NCBI RefSeq assembly: GCF_016757215.1
Contig: NZ_JAESIY010000016.1
Span: forward strand, 1-64,000
Direction of reading: 5' to 3'
Source: Fulvivirga sediminis
GTDB taxonomy: Bacteria; Bacteroidota; Bacteroidia; Cytophagales; Cyclobacteriaceae
DNA: 64,000 nt
Below the pieces are notes generated by a model that was given only the letters and a program-made list of their open reading frames with translations, had not been told where the DNA came from and did not search any database. Within the stretch, counting starts at the first letter, position 1. Every line of letters begins with the position of its first letter. Shown in pieces: positions 9,357-16,406 of this stretch. The translations under genes and the position numbers were made by a program.

Positions 9357-9611
9357 ATGCAGCAAAAAGAACAACTACGACAGTTTATCGCGTCCAATCT
9401 CATTGTATTCGAGGATGAGGCAGATCTTAAAGATGACGACAATATATTCCAACTTGGATATGTCAATTCATTATTTGCTATGAAGCTTCTCAACTATATC
9501 GAATCTGAGTTTGACGTAAAGATCGAAACTGAAGAGATGGATATTAAAAACTTCAGCTCTATTAACAACATCATGGCTTTGCTAGACAAAAAGCTAGGAG
9601 TAAAAGAATAA
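9357..9611 (+). CDS. Discrete acyl carrier protein, extender-unit type
   Basis: This 84-residue acidic protein has the carrier motif G-Y-V-N-S-L at residues 34-39, with Ser38 as the phosphopantetheine site. The VNSLFA motif in place of the usual DSL is shared with the second discrete ACP of this cluster (13400-13681) and, from memory, with carrier proteins of hydroxymalonyl/aminomalonyl pathways. Lying between the FkbH-like gene and an acyl-CoA dehydrogenase, it most likely carries glyceryl-, then oxidised, C3 units toward hydroxymalonyl-ACP. Which of the two ACPs serves which pathway is inferred from gene order only. Confidence 0.87.
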   Translation: MQQKEQLRQFIASNLIVFEDEADLKDDDNIFQLGYVNSLFAMKLLNYIESEFDVKIETEEMDIKNFSSINNIMALLDKKLGVKE

Positions 9612-9630
9612 ATAAATTATAACGCAGTAT

Positions 9631-10791
9631 ATGTCCAATATAGTAGCAGGTCTAAAGGATGATGTGGCCAATATAACCTTTGATATCCAAAAGGTGAGGC
9701 AGTTTGTCAATGAGGAGATAAGGCCAATTACTTCTGAATTTGATAAGAATCAGCAGATTCCGGAAACATTAATAAGCAAATTAGCTGGTCAGGGGTATTT
9801 GGCATCAAATTTCCCAACAGACTTTGGCGGATTAGGGTTAGATCCTCTGCAGTACGGTCAGCTCACTGAGGAAATAGGTCGAGTTAGCCCTGCTGTGCGA
9901 TCAGTATTGACAGTACACTGCTCTTTGGTCGGAGAAAGTATTATGCGTTGGGGAAGTGAGCAGCAAAAGAATACATTTCTTCCTAAAATGGCCTCAGGTG
10001 AAAAATTGGCTGCTTTTGCACTGTCAGAACCCTCCGTGGGCTCTGATGCTGGAAGTATAGCAACCAGTTACGTGAAAGTAGATAACGGTTTTGTAATCAA
10101 CGGTAAGAAAAAGTGGATTACGATGGGTGCCAGAGCGAATCTGCTTTTGGTTATTGCAACTAGTGAAGGCCGAGTGTCAGCATTTTTGGTAGACAGTAAT
10201 ACAGTTGGGGTTGAGAGACACCAGATAATGGATATGATGGCCGGCAGGGCAGCTTATACAGCAGAAATATCATTTGAAGATGTTTTTGTGCCAGACGAAA
10301 ATCTACTAGGCAATGAAGGTGGTGGATTTACTTATGTTGTCAATACAGCACTTGATCATGGCAGATACAGCATAGCATGGGCAGGGTTGGCTGTAGCACA
10401 GGAGGCATTGCACGCTATGGTTAAGTATGCCAGAAAGCGAAAGCAATTTGGTACTGGTATACATAATCATCAACTAGTGCAAGAGATGATTTCTAATGCT
10501 GTAGTTAACGTGGAGGCGGCAAGGGCTTTGTGTGTTAAGGCAGCCAAACTTAGAGCAGAGCAGCATGAAGATGCAACGATACATACTACTATAGCCAAGC
10601 AATTTGCATCAAAAACAGCAAATACAGTGGCTAGTGATGCCCTCCAGATCCATGGAGCTAATGGATTCACATCTGAATTTATTGTAGAACAATTATTCAG
10701 AGAAGCTAAGGTTTTTGAGGTGATCGAAGGATCAACCCAAATTTTACATCAGGTAATCGCACGACACGGACTCACCACATTCCATAAATAA
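9631..10791 (+). CDS. Acyl-CoA dehydrogenase family flavoprotein, extender-unit oxidation (copy 1)
   Basis: This 386-residue protein spans the full acyl-CoA dehydrogenase fold: a substrate/FAD segment ALSEPSVGSDAGS near 130, the KKWITMG strand near 160, RKQFGTGI near 272 and the C-terminal catalytic-Glu loop VIEGSTQI near 370. In zwittermicin-like systems such enzymes act on ACP-bound rather than CoA-bound substrates. They oxidise the aldehyde-level or amino/hydroxy C3 intermediate on the way to hydroxy- or aminomalonyl-ACP. Its position just behind the ACP at 9357 and the FkbH-like gene suggests the hydroxymalonyl branch. A paralogue lies at 13674. Confidence 0.87.
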   Translation: MSNIVAGLKDDVANITFDIQKVRQFVNEEIRPITSEFDKNQQIPETLISKLAGQGYLASNFPTDFGGLGLDPLQYGQLTEEIGRVSPAVRSVLTVHCSLVGESIMRWGSEQQKNTFLPKMASGEKLAAFALSEPSVGSDAGSIATSYVKVDNGFVINGKKKWITMGARANLLLVIATSEGRVSAFLVDSNTVGVERHQIMDMMAGRAAYTAEISFEDVFVPDENLLGNEGGGFTYVVNTALDHGRYSIAWAGLAVAQEALHAMVKYARKRKQFGTGIHNHQLVQEMISNAVVNVEAARALCVKAAKLRAEQHEDATIHTTIAKQFASKTANTVASDALQIHGANGFTSEFIVEQLFREAKVFEVIEGSTQILHQVIARHGLTTFHK

Positions 10792-10803
10792 TTGATATAA
10801 AGT

Positions 10804-11676
10804 ATGCTTATTTCGCATTCCCATAAATTTATTTTTGTTCATATCCCTAAAGTCGCAGGGTCAAGTATATCGCATGCACTCATACCCCACGTGCATTATA
10901 ACCTCTGTATCGATAATGAGGAAAGAGAAAACATGGTTTCTTTTTTTGATCAGATCAGAGATATAAAATCACATGAGAACTTATCGGAGAACGAGGCTAA
11001 AACGGTAAACGAACTAATAAGTCATATTGGTAAAGTAAGTGATAGGCAATTTGTAGATATGTACAATGATTCTGACCCAGGTATATTTGCCAAATTGTTG
11101 CCATCGTATCTGAATGATCAGTACCCTGAGGTATATTCAGAGTTTTTGCTACATGATACGGCAAAGGCAGTGCGCGATAAAATACCTACCTCCATATTTA
11201 ACGATTATTTCAAGTTTGCCGTAGTTAGAGACCCACTCGAGTGGCTGGTATCACTATATTATTATTGCCTTCAAAAGAAAGGAACATACCTCCATAAGTA
11301 CATAGTGAGACTAGGATCTTTTGAAGGATATATCAATTATTTATATCAATGTAAAAGTGATAGTAAGACAGACAATATATTCGGTGAAATATACTGGGAA
11401 ACCCTGTCAGATTATCTTTTCGATGATGATGATAACTGCATGGTCGATTGCATTATCAAAATGGAGAGTATCCATGAAGACTTTGCCAGAGTAGGGAAAA
11501 TTCTTGGAATTGAAGCAGAGCTCCCTCATAAGAATAGCTCTAAACATGATCATTATTTAGATCACTACACTGATGAGACTTATGAGAAAGCCAAATTCAT
11601 AATGAGCAGAGATTTAAAACTGCTTAAATATAAAGAAGACTTGAGTCTAGAGGAAAAAAGAATGAGCATATGCTAA
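10804..11676 (+). CDS. Sulfotransferase family protein (copy 1)
   Basis: This 290-residue protein shows the two PAPS-binding signatures of family-2 type sulfotransferases: an N-terminal 5'-phosphosulfate loop (HIPKVAGSS, about 18-26) and a later 3'-phosphate loop (VVRDPLEWLVSLY, about 140-152). It would transfer sulfate from PAPS to a hydroxyl or amino group, plausibly of the cluster product. The ORF overlaps the next, clearly paralogous gene by 7 nt (ATGCTAA). The substrate cannot be told from sequence. Sulfation-assisted elimination, as in some polyketide terminations, is an alternative but less likely role for a freestanding enzyme. Confidence 0.82.
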   Translation: MLISHSHKFIFVHIPKVAGSSISHALIPHVHYNLCIDNEERENMVSFFDQIRDIKSHENLSENEAKTVNELISHIGKVSDRQFVDMYNDSDPGIFAKLLPSYLNDQYPEVYSEFLLHDTAKAVRDKIPTSIFNDYFKFAVVRDPLEWLVSLYYYCLQKKGTYLHKYIVRLGSFEGYINYLYQCKSDSKTDNIFGEIYWETLSDYLFDDDDNCMVDCIIKMESIHEDFARVGKILGIEAELPHKNSSKHDHYLDHYTDETYEKAKFIMSRDLKLLKYKEDLSLEEKRMSIC

Positions 11677-12545
11677 TATCTCACTCCCATAAATTTATGT
11701 TCTTTCATATTCCTAAAGTAGCAGGCATTAGCTTGTCGTATGCGTTATTGCCATACATTCACTATGATCTGCATCTGGAGGGATGGTCAAAAGCACCTAT
11801 ACTTTGGATTTTCAGAAAGCTGCAAAATATACATAGGCATGAAGATCTTAATTATGTGCAGAGACAAGGGCTTGTAATGGCTCTAAATAGGCTGGCCAAA
11901 AATGGTACGGAAAAGGTATATTACATATATATGGGTGGGAAAGCAGCAGTTTTTAACAGATTGGCTGAGTCATATCTTAATGAGTCAAATCCTGAAATAT
12001 ATTCGAGACTTATTTATCATGATACTGCTCTCGAAGTTAAGGAGCAATTGCCGGAAAAGGTCTTCAATGACTATTTCAAATTTGCCGTAGTCAGACATCC
12101 TCACGACTGGTTGGTATCGATGTATTTTTTCTTAAAGCAGAGGGAAGATATGATGTTGAATAAGTACGTCGAAAAATTTGAATCCTTTGATTCTTTTATC
12201 GAATACCTATATGAATTTAGAAAGGATAACAGGAAACTCAACCTTTTTGGTGATGTATATTTTCAAACCATCTCCGAATTTATTTTTGATAATGAGGAAA
12301 ACTGCCTGGTAGACAAGGTTATTCGATTTGAAAACTTAAATGAAGATGTAAATGAGATTTGTGAACAACTGGATATAGAGGTGTCTTTGCCTCATAGGAA
12401 TAAGTCGAAATATCAACATTATACAGAATACTATGATGAAATATTGTGGGATAAGGCTGTTTATATTCTGAAAAGCGATTTTGAATTATTAGGATATGAA
12501 AGTGCCTATCCACAACCATCTATTAACGAAAGAATTTTAAACTAA
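11670..12545 (+). CDS. Sulfotransferase family protein (copy 2, altered phosphosulfate loop)
   Basis: This 291-residue protein aligns end to end with the upstream sulfotransferase and clearly arose by tandem duplication. The N-terminal loop reads HIPKVAGIS: the Ser/Thr normally after AG is Ile, although a Ser follows. The 3'-phosphate loop reads VVRHPHDWLVSMY, keeping the Arg and Ser but changing D to H. These changes may alter activity, or the two proteins may act as a pair on different positions. The overlapping ATGCTAA suggests coupled translation. The family call is secure; catalytic competence is uncertain. Confidence 0.78.
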   Translation: MLISHSHKFMFFHIPKVAGISLSYALLPYIHYDLHLEGWSKAPILWIFRKLQNIHRHEDLNYVQRQGLVMALNRLAKNGTEKVYYIYMGGKAAVFNRLAESYLNESNPEIYSRLIYHDTALEVKEQLPEKVFNDYFKFAVVRHPHDWLVSMYFFLKQREDMMLNKYVEKFESFDSFIEYLYEFRKDNRKLNLFGDVYFQTISEFIFDNEENCLVDKVIRFENLNEDVNEICEQLDIEVSLPHRNKSKYQHYTEYYDEILWDKAVYILKSDFELLGYESAYPQPSINERILN

Positions 12546-12549
12546 AAAG

Positions 12550-13413
12550 ATGCTAAAAGAAGTAAAAACAATTGGAGTAATAGGAGCTGGGAACATAGGT
12601 TTGGGTGTGGTTTGTGATCTCCTGTTTCATGGATTTGATGTGGTGTTGGTAGATAACAATGATTCTGCATTAAAAAAGGCAGCTCAAGAAATATTTCAAA
12701 CATTACGATTCGCTCCTATCATAGATAAGAGGTTGAACGCCATATCTGACGAGAATGAGATAGCAGCCAGACTTAACATAACAAGTGATTTAGAAGAGGT
12801 AAAGGATTGTGACTTTATTATCGAGAATATAACTGAAAAGAGAGAACTCAAGAAAACACTATACAGCCAATTGGATGAGATCTGCCGTGAAGAGGTATGC
12901 TTTGCTGCGAATACATCTTGTATTTCTATAACAGAAATAGGTGGATGGACCAATAGACCTGGGCAGGTGATTGGTATACACTTTATGAATCCATCATATC
13001 TAAAACTCACCGTTGAAGTTATCAAAGGTGATTATACCTCTGAAAATACCATAGAGGTAACCAGGACGATGTTGGAAGATATGAATAAGGAGCTAGTAAT
13101 CGTTAATGATCTTCCAGGCTTCGTTTCTAATAGAATTTCTCACCTGTTCATGAATGAGGCTGCTTTTGTAGTACAGGATCAGCTAGCAAAGCCATCAGAT
13201 GTAGATAAGATCTTCAAAGAATGTTTTGGCCATAAAATGGGGCCATTGGAGACCGCAGACCTTATCGGATTGGACACGGTAATGTATTCCCTTGAGGTAT
13301 TGTATGAGAGTTTTCAAGATCCTAAGTATAGATGCTGTCCTCTATTAAAAAAGATGGTAGCAGGAGGTAAACTCGGCAAAAAAGTGAAAAAAGGTTTTTA
13401 TGAATATAACTGA
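12550..13413 (+). CDS. 3-hydroxyacyl-CoA dehydrogenase family protein, extender-unit pathway
   Basis: This 287-residue protein has an N-terminal Rossmann motif (IGVIGAGNIGLG, about 8-19), an acidic residue after the second strand (VDNN) for NAD, the catalytic region GIHFMNPS near 140, and the C-terminal helical domain (GKKVKKGFYEY). Homologues in zwittermicin (ZmaG) and colibactin (ClbD) clusters oxidise seryl- or glyceryl-ACP to the aldehyde level. It lies between the sulfotransferases and an ACP/acyl-CoA dehydrogenase pair. As the only such dehydrogenase here it may serve both the amino- and hydroxymalonyl branches. Confidence 0.88.
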   Translation: MLKEVKTIGVIGAGNIGLGVVCDLLFHGFDVVLVDNNDSALKKAAQEIFQTLRFAPIIDKRLNAISDENEIAARLNITSDLEEVKDCDFIIENITEKRELKKTLYSQLDEICREEVCFAANTSCISITEIGGWTNRPGQVIGIHFMNPSYLKLTVEVIKGDYTSENTIEVTRTMLEDMNKELVIVNDLPGFVSNRISHLFMNEAAFVVQDQLAKPSDVDKIFKECFGHKMGPLETADLIGLDTVMYSLEVLYESFQDPKYRCCPLLKKMVAGGKLGKKVKKGFYEYN

Positions 13414-13681
13414 AAATAAAAAGATGACAGAAGTTAATCCAGAGATCAATAATCAGATTGTTGCATTTATATCAGCGCATACCGGAGTCAATGAAATTGA
13501 TCAGCATGAGAATATTTTTGAATCAGGGTTGGTCAATTCTCTCTTTGCCATAGAGCTTATGACCTATATTGAGCGAAAGTTTAATATTAAGGTGACTATT
13601 CAAGACCTTAGCCTCGATACTTTCAGCACAGTTTCTAAAATAAACGGATTTGTCACTAGTAAGATGACCAGTAATGTATGA
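13400..13681 (+). CDS. Discrete acyl carrier protein, aminomalonyl-type
   Basis: This ORF of up to 93 residues has the carrier motif G-L-V-N-S-L (Ser47) followed by an amphipathic helix. The first ATG (13400) overlaps the dehydrogenase by 14 nt. A second in-frame ATG at 13424 falls just after that gene's stop and would give an 85-residue protein of more usual size, so the start is uncertain. With the neighbouring dehydrogenase, acyl-CoA dehydrogenase and Ser-adenylating enzyme, it matches the ACP on which Ser is oxidised to aminomalonate (compare ClbE, ZmaH). Confidence 0.86.
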   Translation: MNITENKKMTEVNPEINNQIVAFISAHTGVNEIDQHENIFESGLVNSLFAIELMTYIERKFNIKVTIQDLSLDTFSTVSKINGFVTSKMTSNV

Positions 13682-14864
13682 GTCTTTAAATGAGGCTCAG
13701 ACTGCACACGTGTCTGGTTTTAAAGGCCTTCTTGATAAACTGAGAGAGAAATCAGGTGAGTGGGAGGAGAACCAGGGAGTGGATAGGCAGTCAATGGATA
13801 TGATGGCCGAAGAGGGTATCCTTGGTGGCTATGTAAGTCAGGAGTATGGAGGAATGGCTTGGGACGCACTCACCTATGGTATGCTTAATTTTATGGCAGG
13901 CCAGTTTTCACCATCACTTACAGGGCTTTTTAATGTCCATTTCATGGTGACAAAAACCATTGAAAAATGGGGTACTGAGTATCAGAAGGCAAAATGGTTA
14001 CCTAGATTAGCCTCAGGTGAAATTATAGGTGCTTTTGCACTTACAGAGCCAGAAGTTGGGAGTGACATACAGGAGGTCAGTGCCACTTATACAGCCAACG
14101 AACATGGTATAAGCTTATCCGGAACAAAAAAATGGATCACTTTTGGGGCGGTGGCAGATGTATTTCTGGTTTTTGGTAAGCAGGGTGGTCACGGCACGGT
14201 GTATCTGGTCGAAAAAGGCATCAAAGGATTTGAAGTGGAGCCTATCAAATCTATGCTTGGATTTAGAGGGGCTCATCTCGCTAAATTGAAGTTCAATGAG
14301 TGTATAGTCGGCGAGGATCAGCTTATTGGCAAGCCTGGGATGGCACTAAATTTTATTGCTCCGTATGCCTTGCGTTACGGAAGATTGAGTGTAGCATGTG
14401 CATCTCTTGGCATATTGAAGGGAGGCTTGGAGAAAGCTAGTGCTTATGCCAATGAGCGCATGACATTCGGAAAGAAACTTATAGATCAGCCGATACTTCA
14501 GGATTTGATAGCGAATATGGGTATGGCCTATGAGTCAGCAAAATTCTTCTGTCACAAAGCAGCAGAGTCTATAGAGCACGATTTACCCAAATCTCTGGAG
14601 GCCGTTATGGCAGCCAAATACTATACAAGTAAGATGGCCGCAAAGCATATTCCCGAAGCTATACAGCTGATGGGAGCAACAGGATGTCTGGAAGATAATA
14701 TCCTTCCACGATTGTATCGCGACGCCAAGATCATGGAAGTCGTTGAAGGTAGTAATCCGGTACTTGTTCAGTACCTGGGCAAACATTTTGCAATTAAGTC
14801 AAGACAGGAAAAATTAAATGATTTCAACCAAAAACCTAGCATCTCTCAATACGACCTTGCATAA
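13674..14864 (+). CDS. Acyl-CoA dehydrogenase family flavoprotein, extender-unit oxidation (copy 2)
   Basis: This 396-residue acyl-CoA dehydrogenase shows ALTEPEVGSD near 124, TKKWITFG near 154, ERMTFGKK near 264 and the catalytic-Glu loop VVEGSNPV near 363. It overlaps the ACP by 8 nt and the downstream adenylation gene by 47 nt, so these genes are tightly coupled. By analogy with ClbF and ZmaI it should oxidise the 2-amino-3-oxopropionyl-ACP intermediate to aminomalonyl-ACP. It is a paralogue of the protein at 9631 but clearly diverged, consistent with separate ACP partners. Confidence 0.87.
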   Translation: MYESLNEAQTAHVSGFKGLLDKLREKSGEWEENQGVDRQSMDMMAEEGILGGYVSQEYGGMAWDALTYGMLNFMAGQFSPSLTGLFNVHFMVTKTIEKWGTEYQKAKWLPRLASGEIIGAFALTEPEVGSDIQEVSATYTANEHGISLSGTKKWITFGAVADVFLVFGKQGGHGTVYLVEKGIKGFEVEPIKSMLGFRGAHLAKLKFNECIVGEDQLIGKPGMALNFIAPYALRYGRLSVACASLGILKGGLEKASAYANERMTFGKKLIDQPILQDLIANMGMAYESAKFFCHKAAESIEHDLPKSLEAVMAAKYYTSKMAAKHIPEAIQLMGATGCLEDNILPRLYRDAKIMEVVEGSNPVLVQYLGKHFAIKSRQEKLNDFNQKPSISQYDLA

Positions 14865-16359
14865 GGTTCTTGAAGATGCTGCTCTTGAATTTCCGGATAA
14901 AGTAGCCGTTAAGGATGCTTCAGGCAAAAGTTTAACTTACGCTGAATTTCTGTTAAGAGCTAAGTCAGTGGGGTATGCCTTGAGAACTGAGGGCGCAGTA
15001 AGGAATAAGCCTGTGGGCATATTGATGGATAGGTCTGCTGATATGATAGTAGCTATTTTCGGAATTTTATTTTCCGGTGCTCCTTACTTACCTCTGGATC
15101 CTGCAGCGCCAGCATCCAGGAATTCAAAGATATTGTCTCTTGCGGAAGCTACTTTGTTAGTGACAAGCAAGTTGACTGATGTCGATATGCCGCAAGGTGC
15201 TTATGGACATTTAATATTGGAAAATATCATTGCTGATACCCATGCTGAGAATGTAGACTTGGAGTATATTAATGATGCGGACGATCTGGCTTATGTGATT
15301 TTTACTTCAGGATCAACGGGAGATCCTAAAGGGGTCATGATTGAGCATCGGTCTGTAGTTAATAGACTGCAGTGGATGAAAGAAGAATATGAGCTGTATC
15401 ATGAAGATGTACTCATCCAAAAAACACCTTATATATTTGATGTTTCTGTATGGGAGCTTTTCCTATGGTGTTTTGCCGGTTCGAGTCTTTATGTACTTGA
15501 ACCAGGATATGAGAAATTTCCACAAACTATTGTAAGTGCAGTTGAAGAGCACAAGGTAAGTTACATTCATTTTATTCCGTCTCTTTTAAATGTATTCTTA
15601 AACTATGTTGGGCCAACAGAACTTAAAGGCCTTGCAAGTTTGAAATATGTATTCTGCAGCGGAGAATCATTAGGAGTAGCATTGGCAGAGAAGTTTTATG
15701 GTCAATTTAACTATGAACACATCAGGCTGGTAAATTTTTACGGCCCTACTGAAGCCACTGTAGATGTTACTTATTACAACGTCCTTCCTCAGGATTTAGG
15801 ACAGACTATTCCTATAGGTCATGCTATCGCTAATACCGAGATACATATAATAGATGGCGATAATGTGCTGCAAGAAGGGGAGGTCGGTGAATTGGCTATT
15901 TCAGGTGTCAACCTCGCCAGAGGATATATCAATCAGCCGGGCTTAACAGATCAATATTTTGTATATCACGAACAATTAGGCAAAAGAATATATAAGTCAG
16001 GTGATCAGGCATCGATGAACTCTGATGGGTTGATACATTTCTATGGCAGAAACGATGATCAGGTGAAGGTGAGGGGGATAAGAATCGAACTTGGAGAGAT
16101 AGAGAATATTCTATTGCGGCATGCATCTGTGGAGGAGTGTGTGGTGATATTGGATAAGAAAAGTGATAATGTGATGTTCATTGTGGCATACATTATTAAT
16201 AGTGACAATGCGAATTTGGAAGACATAAAAGAGTACGTTAAATCTAGTCTGCCCATGTACATGATTCCTAATCGCTATGTTGAAGTTACAGATTTGCCAC
16301 GACTGGCAAGTGGGAAAATTGACAGGAAACAATTGAGATCTGGCGTACTAACCAGCTGA
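14818..16359 (+). CDS. Freestanding Ser-type adenylation domain for aminomalonyl-ACP
   Basis: This 513-residue protein is a single adenylation domain with no carrier domain. Motifs include FTSGSTGDPKG near 161, FDVSVWELF near 206, YGPTE near 309 and the C-terminal LASGKIDR. Specificity residues read by hand are D-V-W-H-F-S-F-V-D, a Ser-type code close to that of EntF. It would load Ser onto the ACP at 13400, giving the substrate for the dehydrogenases that make aminomalonyl-ACP (compare ClbH, ZmaJ). The start overlaps the previous gene by 47 nt; later starts are possible but would trim the domain. Confidence 0.88.
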   Translation: MISTKNLASLNTTLHKVLEDAALEFPDKVAVKDASGKSLTYAEFLLRAKSVGYALRTEGAVRNKPVGILMDRSADMIVAIFGILFSGAPYLPLDPAAPASRNSKILSLAEATLLVTSKLTDVDMPQGAYGHLILENIIADTHAENVDLEYINDADDLAYVIFTSGSTGDPKGVMIEHRSVVNRLQWMKEEYELYHEDVLIQKTPYIFDVSVWELFLWCFAGSSLYVLEPGYEKFPQTIVSAVEEHKVSYIHFIPSLLNVFLNYVGPTELKGLASLKYVFCSGESLGVALAEKFYGQFNYEHIRLVNFYGPTEATVDVTYYNVLPQDLGQTIPIGHAIANTEIHIIDGDNVLQEGEVGELAISGVNLARGYINQPGLTDQYFVYHEQLGKRIYKSGDQASMNSDGLIHFYGRNDDQVKVRGIRIELGEIENILLRHASVEECVVILDKKSDNVMFIVAYIINSDNANLEDIKEYVKSSLPMYMIPNRYVEVTDLPRLASGKIDRKQLRSGVLTS

Positions 16360-16406
16360 TCTGAATTTTATAATAAAAGTAAATTGAAAACTAACATATA
16401 ACGCAT

